Positions 35,116 to 43,320 of a stretch of DNA of 64,000 nucleotides are shown here, piece after piece (the stretch's first letter is position 1; each line of letters starts with the position of its first letter). The position numbers and the translations under genes were made by a program. The notes beneath the pieces were generated by a model. That model had not been told where the DNA came from. It searched no databases and worked only from the letters and a program-made list of their open reading frames with translations. Origin of the DNA: Methanofollis ethanolicus (GTDB taxonomy: Archaea > Halobacteriota > Methanomicrobia > Methanomicrobiales > Methanofollaceae); assembly GCF_001571385.1 (NCBI RefSeq), contig NZ_BCNW01000001.1, positions 2,333,470 through 2,397,469 of the forward strand, written 5' to 3'.

Positions 35116-36273
35116 ATGAAATATATCGTCGTTCTAGGAGACGGCATGGCCGACGAGCCCATCGACGCGCTCGGCGGCATGACCCCCCTCGACTATGCCG
35201 ACACCCCGAACATGGACCGCATCGCCCGCGAGGGCGCCTGCGGTCTTCTCCGGACGGTGAAGGACGAGTTCGAGCCGGGGAGCGACGTCGCAAACCTCTC
35301 GGTGCTCGGCTACGACCCGGCCACCTGCTATACCGGCAGGGGCCCTCTCGAAGCCGCGAGCATGGGGATCGACCTCGGGCCGGCAGACTATGCCTACCGC
35401 TTCAACCTGGTGACGGTGCGGGACGGCGTCATGGAGGACTTCAATGCCGGGCACATCACGAGCGAGGAGGGGGCCGACCTCATCGGGTCCCTTGCCATGC
35501 CGGGCGCGGACTTCCACCCCGGGATCTCGTACAGGAATCTGATGGTCGTCCACGGCGCGAAGGGGTCTGTGACCACGCCGCCCCACGACATCGTCGGGCA
35601 GGCGGTCGCACCCCACCTCCCCTCAGGCGGGGACGCTCCCCTCCTGATGCGGTGCATGGACGCCGCGAGGGAGGCCTTTGCCGACCACCCGGTGAACCGC
35701 GCCCGCGTTGCCGCCGGCAGACTCCCGGCCACGACGATCTGGCCGTGGAGCGGCGGGAAGCGCCCGGCGATCCCTGACTTCAGGGGCCGCTGGGGCCTTG
35801 CGGGCGGGATGATCTCGGCGGTCGACCTCCTCAACGGGATCGCCCGCTATGCCGGTATGGAGGTGATCCATGTCCCGGGCGCGACCGGGTTCATCGACAC
35901 CGACTACCAGGCGAAGGCGCGGTACGCCCTGGACGCGATCGAGCGCCTCGACTTCGTCTATGTCCATGTGGAGGCGCCTGACGAGGCCGGGCACATGGGC
36001 AGCGTCGAGGAGAAGGTAAAGGCGATCGAAGGGGTGGACGGCCTCATCGGCACCATCCTGGACAATTTCGACGGCACGGTCGCGGTCCTCCCCGACCACC
36101 CGACCCCGATCCGGCTGAAGACCCACACCAGGACGCCTGTGCCCTTCGCGATCCGCGGCGAGGTGACGGACAGCACCGCCTGCTTCACGGAGAAGGAGGC
36201 GGCGAAGGGTGCGTTCGGCCTGCACGAAGCCGCGGACTTCCTGCCCCTCCTCTTCGGGCGGAAGGCGGCGTGA
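35116..36273 (+). CDS. apgM: 2,3-bisphosphoglycerate-independent phosphoglycerate mutase, archaeal type
   Basis: 385 residues. Alkaline-phosphatase-fold enzyme of gluconeogenesis. The metal site starts at YIVVLGDGMADEPI, the phospho-Ser lies in GSDVANLSVLGYDP near 57-70, ARVAAGRLPATTIWPWSGGKRP near 200 is the ApgM signature, and VHVEAPDEAGHMG and VLPDHPTPI supply the remaining metal ligands. It converts 3- to 2-phosphoglycerate. Standard length. A short T-run (TTCTTTTTTTC) behind the stop may end transcription. Confidence 0.94.
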   Translation: MKYIVVLGDGMADEPIDALGGMTPLDYADTPNMDRIAREGACGLLRTVKDEFEPGSDVANLSVLGYDPATCYTGRGPLEAASMGIDLGPADYAYRFNLVTVRDGVMEDFNAGHITSEEGADLIGSLAMPGADFHPGISYRNLMVVHGAKGSVTTPPHDIVGQAVAPHLPSGGDAPLLMRCMDAAREAFADHPVNRARVAAGRLPATTIWPWSGGKRPAIPDFRGRWGLAGGMISAVDLLNGIARYAGMEVIHVPGATGFIDTDYQAKARYALDAIERLDFVYVHVEAPDEAGHMGSVEEKVKAIEGVDGLIGTILDNFDGTVAVLPDHPTPIRLKTHTRTPVPFAIRGEVTDSTACFTEKEAAKGAFGLHEAADFLPLLFGRKAA

Positions 36274-36374
36274 AGGGCAGGATATATTCTTTTTTTCGGG
36301 TCTGGAGGTATCCAGATCAGATCGATGTCTGCGGGACCGCACGGAGAGCGTCGATCACCTGCCTTCCCCAAACT

Positions 36375-36555
36375 GCTCGTCGGGGGACTACGCCCCCGAA
36401 CCCCCGCTCAGGATTGGAGCAGGATGGCAGTCTCCCTCATCACATCTTCTTCTCTGTCTTCCCCCGTCCTATCCTAGTTTCGGGGGTTCGGGGGCAAAGA
36501 GAAAGCCGGAGGCTTTCGAGGCAGTCCCCCGACGAAGAGTGTAGGGAAGGCAGAG
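36375..36555. repeat. Hairpin-rich dispersed repeat, copy G
   Basis: The neatest copy: GGGGGACTACGCCCCCGAAC and CTCAGGATTGG on the left are mirrored on the right by CCTATCCTAG, TTTCGGGGGTTCGGGGGC, a hairpin GCCGGAGGCTTTCGAGGC and AGTCCCCCGAC. In between lies GATGGCAGTCTCC and TCTGTCTTCCCCC. The remainder of 36274-36817 has no gene; an AT-rich stretch near 36740-36760 could hold the next promoter. Confidence 0.7.
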
Positions 36556-36817
36556 GGATCCACGCCACTCTTCCATAGATTCAAGGGGCTACATCGATCT
36601 GATCATGAAGGTTTCTCCAAAGCCACGCATGCGGAGATAAGAGGAATGAACGAAAGTTCTGAGATGAACTTAAGAAGAGAAGCGGCATCAGCACCCTGCT
36701 TCATCATGGATCAGAGGGGGTAACTATCATCATCTGCCGCAATTGTGTGTACTATAATATCCTCCCCATGGAATAATGTTCTGACCGTCCCGGCCAGACC
36801 TCCGGGACACATGGCTG

Positions 36818-38362
36818 ATGACGACCATGGCATCATTCAACATCGCCGGAAAACTCCGGGAACTGGAGAAAGATGTCGGCACTCTCTCGCCGATGCAGAA
36901 GATCCTCCTCGGCACCGACGGCTCGGTGACCACTCTTCTGGAAAACGCGCTTGATTGCGAGGTGACGGTGCAGACGCTCTCGCAGGAGGTGGTGCCTGCC
37001 GACGACCGCGTGGCGGTGTCCCTCGGTATCCGTGCAGGCGAAGCGGTCAACCACCGGATCGTGACCCTGAACGAGAAGGAGAGCGGGAAGGCACTTCTGT
37101 ACGCGGCGTCCGACACCCCGCTCTCCCGCCTCGACCCTTCGTTCAAGGACGACCTGATGCGGGCCGACATCCCGATCGGGCGGATCATGCAGAAGCACCG
37201 GATCGAGGCGCGGCGCGAACTCAGCGACGTGCGGGTGTGCCGGGCCGGCACCGGCATCAGCGGCGTCTTCGGCATCTTCCGCCACGAACCCCTCCTCTCC
37301 CGCAGGTATCGGATCATCACCCGCGGGGAACCCCTGATCGCCATCAGGGAAACTTTCCCGTACTGCAACTTCACCGACGAGGCCAGGGTGATCGTGGAGG
37401 CCCCGGCACGGGTCCATATGACCCTCATCGACATGAACGGGAGTTCGGGGCGGGTCGACGGCGGGATAGGCCTCTCTGTCGAGGACCCGGCCGTCGTCGT
37501 CGAGGCGAAAAAGAGCGACAGACTCACGGTGAGAGGAGAGGGGGAGAGTGCCGAGAGGGTGAAAAAGACCGCAGAGAAAGTCCTTGCCGCCCTCGGCGTC
37601 CGGGGAGGTGCCGAGATCACCCTCCACCGCACCTATCCCGGACACATCGGCCTCGGCAGCGGCACCCAGATCGCCCTCGCCACCGCCCGCGCCCTCTCCG
37701 CCCTGTACCGGCCCATGGAGGTCAGGGAGATCGCGGCGATCGCCGGGAGAGGCGGGACGTCGGGGATCGGGACCGCGGCATTCGAGTCGGGCGGTTTCAT
37801 CCTGGACGGCGGGCACAGTTTCGGCCCTTCGGGAGCGAAGTCCGACTTCAGGCCGTCGGCGGCCTCGCACGGCGTGAGGCCCGCCCCCGTACTCTTCAGG
37901 CACCCTGTCCCCGAGGACTGGCAGGTCCTCCTCGCCACTCCCGCCATTCCGAAGGGCGAAAACGGGAAGGCCGAGGTCGATATCTTCAGGCAGTACTGCC
38001 CGGTACCCATCGGCGACGTGCAGGCGCTCTGCCACACGGTGCTGATGCAGATGCTCCCCGGCATCGTCGAAAAAGACCTCGACCTCTTCGGGACGGCGGT
38101 GAACGCGATCCAGGGCCTCGGGTTCAAACGTGTCGAACACAGCCTCCAGCCCCCTCTCATCCACGACCTCGTCGCCGCACTCAGGGCAACCGACGCCGCA
38201 GGAGTCGGGCTGAGTTCCTTCGGCCCGACTGTCTACGCGATCGGCGACACAGGCATGCAGGACGCCCTCGGGGCCGCGGAGGAAGCGATGGCGGAGACCG
38301 GCGGGACGGCGTTCCTCACCCGCGCACGGAACCGCGGGGCGGACGTCAGGGCATCCCCCTGA
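36818..38362 (+). CDS. mptG: Fused chorismate lyase-like / beta-RFAP synthase (methanopterin biosynthesis)
   Basis: 514 residues, about 190 longer than a usual RFAP synthase. Residues 1-185 read as a chorismate-lyase (UbiC/DUF98-like) domain: LSPMQKILLGTDGSVTTLLE near 24, a central VVSLGIRAGEAVNHRIVTL-like strand, and IGRIMQKHRIEARRELSDV near 120, all as in that family. Residues 190-510 are a GHMP-kinase-like RFAP synthase: EAPARVHMTLIDMNGSSGRVDGGIG and the loop GHIGLGSGTQIALATARAL near 285, then GRGGTSGIGTAAFESGGFI. RFAP synthase condenses an aromatic acid with phosphoribosyl pyrophosphate; in methanogens 4-hydroxybenzoate, the product of chorismate lyase, is a reported substrate. Two ATGs (36818, 36827) are possible starts. 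Confidence 0.88.
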   Translation: MTTMASFNIAGKLRELEKDVGTLSPMQKILLGTDGSVTTLLENALDCEVTVQTLSQEVVPADDRVAVSLGIRAGEAVNHRIVTLNEKESGKALLYAASDTPLSRLDPSFKDDLMRADIPIGRIMQKHRIEARRELSDVRVCRAGTGISGVFGIFRHEPLLSRRYRIITRGEPLIAIRETFPYCNFTDEARVIVEAPARVHMTLIDMNGSSGRVDGGIGLSVEDPAVVVEAKKSDRLTVRGEGESAERVKKTAEKVLAALGVRGGAEITLHRTYPGHIGLGSGTQIALATARALSALYRPMEVREIAAIAGRGGTSGIGTAAFESGGFILDGGHSFGPSGAKSDFRPSAASHGVRPAPVLFRHPVPEDWQVLLATPAIPKGENGKAEVDIFRQYCPVPIGDVQALCHTVLMQMLPGIVEKDLDLFGTAVNAIQGLGFKRVEHSLQPPLIHDLVAALRATDAAGVGLSSFGPTVYAIGDTGMQDALGAAEEAMAETGGTAFLTRARNRGADVRASP

Positions 38363-38418
38363 ATCCCTGGACAAATATACACAGATATAGATATGCCGCC
38401 CATAGTAGAGTGAGTACC

Positions 38419-38955
38419 ATGCCGGCAAAAAAGACTCTTACCCTTGGAATCACCGTCAACCTGGACAACTACGAGAACCTCCGCCTGGAAGTGAGCGGGG
38501 AGGTGGGATCACAGGAGGATGCCGACGACCTCGCGGGCTTCCTCGACGCCACCCTCGCCCGTCTCGGCAGGGGGGACGAGGCGACGGCCGAACGTGTGGA
38601 CGCCTACCGCCGCAGGGTCTTCTCGATGAAACCCGTCGAAGCGCCCCTGCCCCCGCAGCCCGAAGAAGGCCAGACCGTCCTGGTCCCGATCGAGGCAGAG
38701 GAAGCGGAGGCCCCGGAGGCCGTGCCCGAACCGGTGCCAGAACCCGTCGCCGCACCGGAACCGGAACCAGTACCAGAACCTGTCGCCGCACCGGAACCAG
38801 CACCAAAGCCCGAAAAGCCGCAGGCCCCGGCGGCGGCCGCCGCCTGTGAAGAGTGCGGCGAGCCCGTCACGAAGACCCAGAAACAGATGAGCAACCTCTT
38901 CCTGAACAAGACGCTCTGCAAGGCCTGTATGGACCGCCTGACTCACCACCAGTGA
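38419..38955 (+). CDS. Pro/Glu-repeat protein with zinc-ribbon-like tail, unknown
   Basis: 178 residues in three parts. Residues 1-75 form an alpha/beta domain (KTLTLGITVNLDNYENLRLEVSGEV, split here over 4-28). Residues 85-135 are a low-complexity linker built on tandem units of PEPVPEPVAAP encoded by a near-identical 36-base DNA repeat. The tail has CEECGEPVT and CKACMDR, a four-Cys zinc ribbon (about 143-172). No family is recognised. It sits alone between RFAP synthase and Orc1/Cdc6 and is followed at 60 bases by the latter; a common transcript is possible. Confidence 0.75.
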   Translation: MPAKKTLTLGITVNLDNYENLRLEVSGEVGSQEDADDLAGFLDATLARLGRGDEATAERVDAYRRRVFSMKPVEAPLPPQPEEGQTVLVPIEAEEAEAPEAVPEPVPEPVAAPEPEPVPEPVAAPEPAPKPEKPQAPAAAAACEECGEPVTKTQKQMSNLFLNKTLCKACMDRLTHHQ

Positions 38956-39014
38956 GGGAGGGTAAAAGTAAAGATCTACAGCCTATAAATAGAGAAAAAT
39001 CGAGGAAATAGGTG

Positions 39015-40139
39015 ATGACAAAGGATCTCCTCATGTGGGATGAGACACTCTTCCGGGACCCCGAGGTCTTCGAGATCGACTATGTCCCGGAGCAGTTCAA
39101 CCACAGGGAGACGCAGATGCGGGAACTCGCCTTCCAGATCAGGCCGGGAGCGCGGGGCGGCCGGCCCCTGAACACGATCTGCAGGGGCCTGCCCGGCACC
39201 GGCAAGACGACGAGCGTGCGAAAACTCTTCGCCGAGATCGAGGCCGAGACCAAAAAACTCGTGCCCGTCTACGTCAACTGCGAGATCGACAACACGAAGT
39301 TCGCCGTCTTCGCCCAGATCTACCGGAAACTCTCCGGCCACCTGCCGCCTGCCTCCGGCACCTCCTTCAAGCAGGTCTTCGACGCCATCGCCCGGATCCT
39401 CCAGAAGGAGGAGATCGTCCTGCTCGTCACCCTCGACGACGCCAACTACCTCCTGTACGAGAACGAGATCAACCGGGTGCTCTACGCCCTCCTGCGGTCG
39501 CACGAGTCCTATCCCGGCACGCGGATCGGGGTGATCGCGATCATCTCCGATATGAACGTCGACCTCTCGCGCGAGGTGGACCCGCGGGTCGCCTCGGTCT
39601 TCAGGCCGACAGAGATCTATTTCCCCCCGTACTCCGCGGACGAGGCCCGCCACATCCTCACCGAGAGGGTGATGAGCGGCCTGTACCCCGGCGTCCTCTC
39701 CGATGCGATGCTCGACCTGGTCGTCGAGCAGACGATGAAGAGCGGCGACCTGCGGGTCGGCCTCGACCTCCTGAAGCGTGCCGCCCTCAATGCCGAGAAG
39801 GACGCGAGAAAGAAGATCGAGGAGGACGACATCTGCCTGGCCTACCAGGTCTCGAAGTACCTCCATCTCTCCTTCACCCTGCGGACCCTGAAGGACGAGG
39901 AAAAAGTCCTCTTAAAGACCATCGCCGACATGAGCAGCGAAGGGAAAGAGATGAACGCGGGAGAGGTCTATACCCATGCAAAAGAGGTGATGAAAATCGG
40001 CTATACCCGCTTCTACGAGATCGTCAAAAAGCTCGATGCGATGCGGTTGATCAACCTCGATTACAGGCAGGGACGGGGCCGAACACGCGTTATCACGCTG
40101 CGATACGAGCCGCAACGCGTCCTCGATCTCCTGGCCTGA
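39015..40139 (+). CDS. Orc1/Cdc6 family replication initiator
   Basis: 374 residues. AAA+ ATPase: Walker A GLPGTGKTTS near 61, Walker B LLVTLDDANYLL near 135, sensor-like IGVIAIISDMNVD near 170, arginine-finger region VDPRVASVFRP, and a winged-helix domain (about 285-370, ending RVITLRYEPQRVLDLL) that binds origin DNA in archaeal homologues. The Walker B reads DDAN instead of the common DEID/DEAD, as in divergent second-copy Orc1 paralogues. GAGG lies ten bases upstream of the ATG. I saw no clear ORB repeats in the short gap before the gene, so it may not mark an origin. Confidence 0.9.
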   Translation: MTKDLLMWDETLFRDPEVFEIDYVPEQFNHRETQMRELAFQIRPGARGGRPLNTICRGLPGTGKTTSVRKLFAEIEAETKKLVPVYVNCEIDNTKFAVFAQIYRKLSGHLPPASGTSFKQVFDAIARILQKEEIVLLVTLDDANYLLYENEINRVLYALLRSHESYPGTRIGVIAIISDMNVDLSREVDPRVASVFRPTEIYFPPYSADEARHILTERVMSGLYPGVLSDAMLDLVVEQTMKSGDLRVGLDLLKRAALNAEKDARKKIEEDDICLAYQVSKYLHLSFTLRTLKDEEKVLLKTIADMSSEGKEMNAGEVYTHAKEVMKIGYTRFYEIVKKLDAMRLINLDYRQGRGRTRVITLRYEPQRVLDLLA

Positions 40140-40156
40140 GCGATCGATTGGCAAGT

Positions 40157-40164
40157 CTTATCTA
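40157..40164 (+). promoter_or_regulatory. Putative TATA box and ribosome site of mch
   Basis: CTTATCTA lies 40-odd bases before the mch ATG, giving a short leader. GGTGAT at 40190-40195, six bases before the ATG at 40202, decides for that start against a longer frame. Confidence 0.45.
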
Positions 40165-40201
40165 TTCTCTCCGCGTTGTTTATGTGAATGGTGATATTTC
40201 C

Positions 40202-41146
40202 ATGCTGAGCGTGAATGAACAGGCCCTTGACATTTTCAACGACATTTTCGAATATCCCGATGATTACAACGCGGCGTCCCATGAACTTGACAACGGCGCC
40301 AGGATCGTCGATGCAGGCGTCTCCGTTCCCGGCGGATACCAGGCCGGCCGGACCTTCACCGAGATCTGCATGGGCGGCCTCGCCGACGTGAACCTCACGA
40401 TGGGACAGATCAAGGGGATCCCGATGCCCTTCATCGAGGTCTCCACCGACTTCCCCTCGGTCTCCTGCCTCGGCGCCCAGAAGGCCGGCTGGACGATCAA
40501 GGTCGGCAACTACTTCGCGATGGGTTCAGGCCCGGCCCGCGCCCTCTCCCTCAAGCCGAAGCACACCTATGAGGTCATCGGATACGAGGACGAGTGCGAC
40601 TCAGCCGTGATCTGCCTGGAGAGCGACCACCTCCCGAACGGCGAGGTCATGCAGACGATCGCCGACGCGTGCAAGGTGGACGTCGCCAACACCTGCGCCA
40701 TCGTCGCCCCCACCTCCTCCATCGTCGGCTCGGTTCAGGTCGCCGGCCGTTGCGTGGAGACCGCGGTCTACAAGCTGAACGAACTCGGCTTCGACACCAG
40801 GAAGATCGTCGCCGGTTTCGGCACCGCCCCGGTCCCGCCGGTCCGCGGCGCCAAGCGTGCGATGGGTGTCACGAACGACGCCACCATCTACCACGGCCAG
40901 ATCGCCCTCACCATGAATGCCCCGGAGATCAAGGACTACCTCGGGAAGATCCCGTCCAATACGTCCCAGGGCTACGGCAAGCCCTTCAACGAGATCTTCA
41001 AGGAGGCGGGCTACGACTTCTACAAGATCGACACGTCGCTCTTCTCCCCGGCAGACGTTGTCATCAACGAGATCTCCGAGGGTGTCGTCTACCATGTCGG
41101 CGAGGTCAACCCCGACGTGACCCTGCAGTCCTTCGGTCTCCAGTAA
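40202..41146 (+). CDS. mch: Methenyltetrahydromethanopterin cyclohydrolase
   Basis: 314 residues, complete. Third enzyme of CO2 reduction to methane: it interconverts N5-formyl- and N5,N10-methenyl-tetrahydromethanopterin. Recognised by LSVNEQALDIFNDIF at the start, AGRTFTEICMGGLADVNLT near 57, VSTDFPSVSCLGAQKAGW near 82, NYFAMGSGPARAL near 105, and TNDATIYHGQIALTM near 225. Codon use is strongly biased to C-ending and preferred codons, in line with high expression. No other methanogenesis genes are adjacent. Confidence 0.98.
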   Translation: MLSVNEQALDIFNDIFEYPDDYNAASHELDNGARIVDAGVSVPGGYQAGRTFTEICMGGLADVNLTMGQIKGIPMPFIEVSTDFPSVSCLGAQKAGWTIKVGNYFAMGSGPARALSLKPKHTYEVIGYEDECDSAVICLESDHLPNGEVMQTIADACKVDVANTCAIVAPTSSIVGSVQVAGRCVETAVYKLNELGFDTRKIVAGFGTAPVPPVRGAKRAMGVTNDATIYHGQIALTMNAPEIKDYLGKIPSNTSQGYGKPFNEIFKEAGYDFYKIDTSLFSPADVVINEISEGVVYHVGEVNPDVTLQSFGLQ

Positions 41147-41157
41147 ACGCTCTTTTC

Positions 41158-41186
41158 CCGGGGGGCCATACCCCCCCCCCCAGATT
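41158..41186 (+). terminator. G-run/C-run hairpin behind mch
   Basis: GGGGGG-ccata-CCCCCC with a C-run of about twelve, followed by AGATTTT. It can fold into a strong stem and lies between the converging mch and nitroreductase genes. The long C homopolymer is also a likely site of length error or variation. Confidence 0.4.
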
Positions 41187-41768
41187 TTATCCGATCCAGG
41201 TGATGACGGGATCGCGCCGGGTCTGCGGTTCGGGCGTGCCCTTCGGGTAGCCGAAGATGATCGGCGCCACGATCCGCCAGCCCTCGGGCACGCCGAGGGC
41301 CGCAAGGAACTCGGGGCTGCCGGAGACAGGTTCGGCAGATCCGATCCAGCAGCTCCCGACCCCCAGTGCACGGGCGGCGAGCATCATGGTCCCGGCGCAG
41401 AGGGTGCAGTCGTAGATGCTGTACCTGTTCCGCACGTCGCCGAGGACGAGGACGAGCACCGGGGCGTCGTAGAAGATGTCGTACTCCTCCTGCGCGAGGA
41501 TCTCCCTGTACGCGATGGACGCTTCGTCGGTGGCGTCCTTGAGGGCCGCAAGGAGAAAAGGCTTGCAGTACTCCGAGATCTGTTTCATGAGGGTCTGGTC
41601 ACGGACGACGATGAACTGCCAGGGCTGGAGGCCGAGGGCCGTCGGGGCATGGATGCCGGCGTCGATGATCGCCTGCACGGTCCCATCGTCGAGGGGCCTG
41701 TCCTCGTACGACCTGATGCTCCGTCTCCCCCGGATCGCCGCCATGACGGCGTCGTGCTCTCTCTGCAT
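41187..41768 (-). CDS. Nitroreductase-family flavoprotein
   Basis: 193 residues. FMN-binding pattern RRSIRSYEDRPLDD near 14 (the first phosphate contact), HAPTALGLQPWQFIVVRD near 40, and IYDCTLCAGTMMLAARALGVGSCWIGS near 120. Closest in feel to the short methanogen nitroreductases of unknown substrate. The ATG lies 27 bases below TTTATAGG read leftward, so the gene is probably leaderless. The longer open frame upstream overlaps the PH-domain gene and is rejected. Confidence 0.9.
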   Translation of the reverse strand: MQREHDAVMAAIRGRRSIRSYEDRPLDDGTVQAIIDAGIHAPTALGLQPWQFIVVRDQTLMKQISEYCKPFLLAALKDATDEASIAYREILAQEEYDIFYDAPVLVLVLGDVRNRYSIYDCTLCAGTMMLAARALGVGSCWIGSAEPVSGSPEFLAALGVPEGWRIVAPIIFGYPKGTPEPQTRRDPVITWIG

Positions 41769-41847
41769 GGTCCGCCCTCTTATCCCGCCTCCTATAAAGG
41801 TTCGGCGGCGACCATACCTTGATGTGGTCGGAGGAGAAAATCTGCAC

Positions 41848-42441
41848 ATGACGGATTCCATCACAATCGGGGAGGACTTCAAGCCGGCCCCGCAGTTCAA
41901 GACATATTATTTCCTCTATCTTTTCCTTACGACTCTGCTTGCGGCCGCCTTCATCCTCTTCCCTGTCTCCCTTGCCGGCGAACCGATTCTCAACACCCTC
42001 TTTGCCGGGGGTCTGATCGCGGTCGTCGTCTTTATCGCGGTCTGGATCCCGCTCTACTACCGGAGTGTGGTCTACCACCTCAGCGGGACAGAGATGACCT
42101 GGAAGAGGGGTGTCTGGTTCAGGGGGACGGGCATCGTGCCGTACAACAGGATCACGAATGTCGATATCGTGCAGGGGCCGCTGATGCGGGTCTTCGGCAT
42201 CTCCGACCTCCGCATCCAGACGGCCGGGTACTCGGCCCAGGCCCAGGCGGAGATCCGCATCCAGGGCGTCGAGGAGCCCGAAGAGGTGCGGGAACTGATC
42301 ATGGCCCAGGTCCGCGGCAGGCCGCCGGTGGCGGCGACGACAGGGGGGGAGGAGACCGTCGCCGCACCCGAGGACGCGGTCCTCGCCGAGTTGCAGGCGA
42401 TCCGCCGGGTGCTTGAGAGGATGGCGGAGAAGAAGGAGTGA
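41848..42441 (+). CDS. Bacterial-type PH domain (DUF304/YdbS-like) membrane protein
   Basis: 197 residues. Two helices (about 20-40 and 48-68), then a PH-like domain with YRSVVYHLSGTEMTWKRGVWFRGTGIVPYNRITNVDIVQGPLMRVFGI (split, residues 71-120), the known bPH2 core: a turn, WxxRG, I-PYxRI-x-V. A Glu/Ala-rich linker and a short helical tail (EDAVLAELQAIRRVLERM) follow. Function of the family is not known; it may act at the membrane. Divergent to the nitroreductase. Confidence 0.88.
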   Translation: MTDSITIGEDFKPAPQFKTYYFLYLFLTTLLAAAFILFPVSLAGEPILNTLFAGGLIAVVVFIAVWIPLYYRSVVYHLSGTEMTWKRGVWFRGTGIVPYNRITNVDIVQGPLMRVFGISDLRIQTAGYSAQAQAEIRIQGVEEPEEVRELIMAQVRGRPPVAATTGGEETVAAPEDAVLAELQAIRRVLERMAEKKE

Positions 42442-42550
42442 ATTTCCCTCTCTTTTTTTCGTCGACGCCCGGCCGGGAGCGTCACCCGCGATGCCGCCGG
42501 CCCGACAACAGAGATATAAGGAAGAGGGTAAAAGAGTACACGGCATTTCT

Positions 42551-42624
42551 GGGCTTGTGGTCTAGTCGGTTATGACGTCGCCCTTACACGGCGAAGATCT
42601 CCGGTTCGAACCCGGACAGGCCCA
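42551..42624 (+). tRNA. tRNA-Val (anticodon TAC)
   Basis: 74 bases fold into a full cloverleaf. The acceptor stem GGGCTTG pairs with CAGGCCC (one G-T pair), the anticodon arm is CGCCC-TTACACG-GCG with anticodon TAC (Val GTA/GTG), and the T arm is CCGG-TTCGAAC-CCGG. The discriminator base is A; no CCA is encoded and no intron is present. Confidence 0.93.
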
Positions 42625-42747
42625 TCTATCCTTTACGACGCCCCGCGGGACAGATCTATTCTGAGCGAAATTCTCCCCGCATATCCGCAGAAATCCCAGA
42701 GAAAACACTATATCCCATGCATTCTATTGACCACCCGGTGATGGTAT

Positions 42748-42915
42748 ATGCCGTCGTTTAAATGCAAAGATATCGGGCTGAAATGCCCCTTCGAGGCGTC
42801 CGAATCGAATGAGTTCGACCTGGAAAAGAAGATCGCCGACCACGCACGGGAGGCACACGACAAGGCGCACCTCTCCGCGGATGAGTGGACGAAGATCAAG
42901 AAGGTCATCCACTGA
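42748..42915 (+). CDS. Small DUF1059-family protein
   Basis: 55 residues, MPSFKCKDIGLKCPFEASES at the start. The Cys at 6 and 13 and the His-rich helix IADHAREAHDKAH with a Trp near 47 match DUF1059, small proteins predicted to bind metal. GGTGATGG lies in front of the ATG at a normal distance. It is set between the tRNA gene and a T-rich stop (CACTCCTTTTTTG). The codon pattern is like that of real genes of the genome, in contrast to overlapping frames. Confidence 0.82.
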   Translation: MPSFKCKDIGLKCPFEASESNEFDLEKKIADHAREAHDKAHLSADEWTKIKKVIH

Positions 42916-42961
42916 GAAGAGCAGGGCACAATTTTTCCACTCCTTTTTTGTATCCGCTTCG

Positions 42962-43167
42962 TCACCCGACCCTCGCACAGGGGTACCTCCCCTTTACCGA
43001 CGCGTTCAGGTACCGCCCGTGGGACGGCGCGGCGAGCAGGACATCGTACACCGCGGCAGGCACCCCGGAGTACCTGTAGAGGCGGCCGCTCCTGAACTCC
43101 ACCTCAAGGGTCAGAGGGTCTAGCCGACCGGGGAGATGCAGGAGGAAGCGACCGGGACGCGGTTCAT
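42962..43167 (-). pseudogene. KTSC-domain protein gene with a one-base frameshift
   Basis: Reading leftward from an ATG, the frame gives MNRVPVASSCISPVG and then a TAG stop. The next frame continues with DPLTLEVEFRSGRLYRYSGV and ends in RYLNASVKGRYPCARVG, the body of a KTSC domain (the Lys-Thr-Ser-Cys-named fold often next to nuclease or tRNA-synthetase-like domains). If one base, most simply a T giving Tyr, is restored between 43120 and 43121, a continuous 68-residue KTSC protein results (...SPVGY-DPLTLEVEF...). It is either a fresh pseudogene or a sequence error. Confidence 0.7.
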
Positions 43168-43298
43168 GAGGGGCGGTCAGGGATCTTCGCGGAGGTAGGC
43201 CTGGTGAAACCCTCCTGCGCAGGTCGACGTCGCCTCCTGATCCCAGGAGGGAGAGTGCGGACCCACCGGCACCCCGTACCAGAAATTCCCCAGAGCCG

Positions 43299-43305
43299 AA
43301 AAAAA
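43299..43305 (-). terminator. Poly-T stop behind the ClC gene
   Basis: Seven A on the plus strand, preceded in the leftward sense by GGCCCCC; it lies 16 bases after the ClC stop. Confidence 0.45.
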
Positions 43306-43320
43306 GGGGGCCTGACCCAC

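Noticed and set aside
36955-38955. A 666-codon frame spanning two genes
   Set aside because: Its first 460 codons are an Arg/Pro-rich shadow of the RFAP synthase fusion; only the last 178 codons, from the ATG at 38419, are a real gene.
38956-39014. Replication origin beside orc1/cdc6
   Set aside because: The gap is under 60 bases, without paired recognition boxes or an AT-rich unwinding element that I can see.
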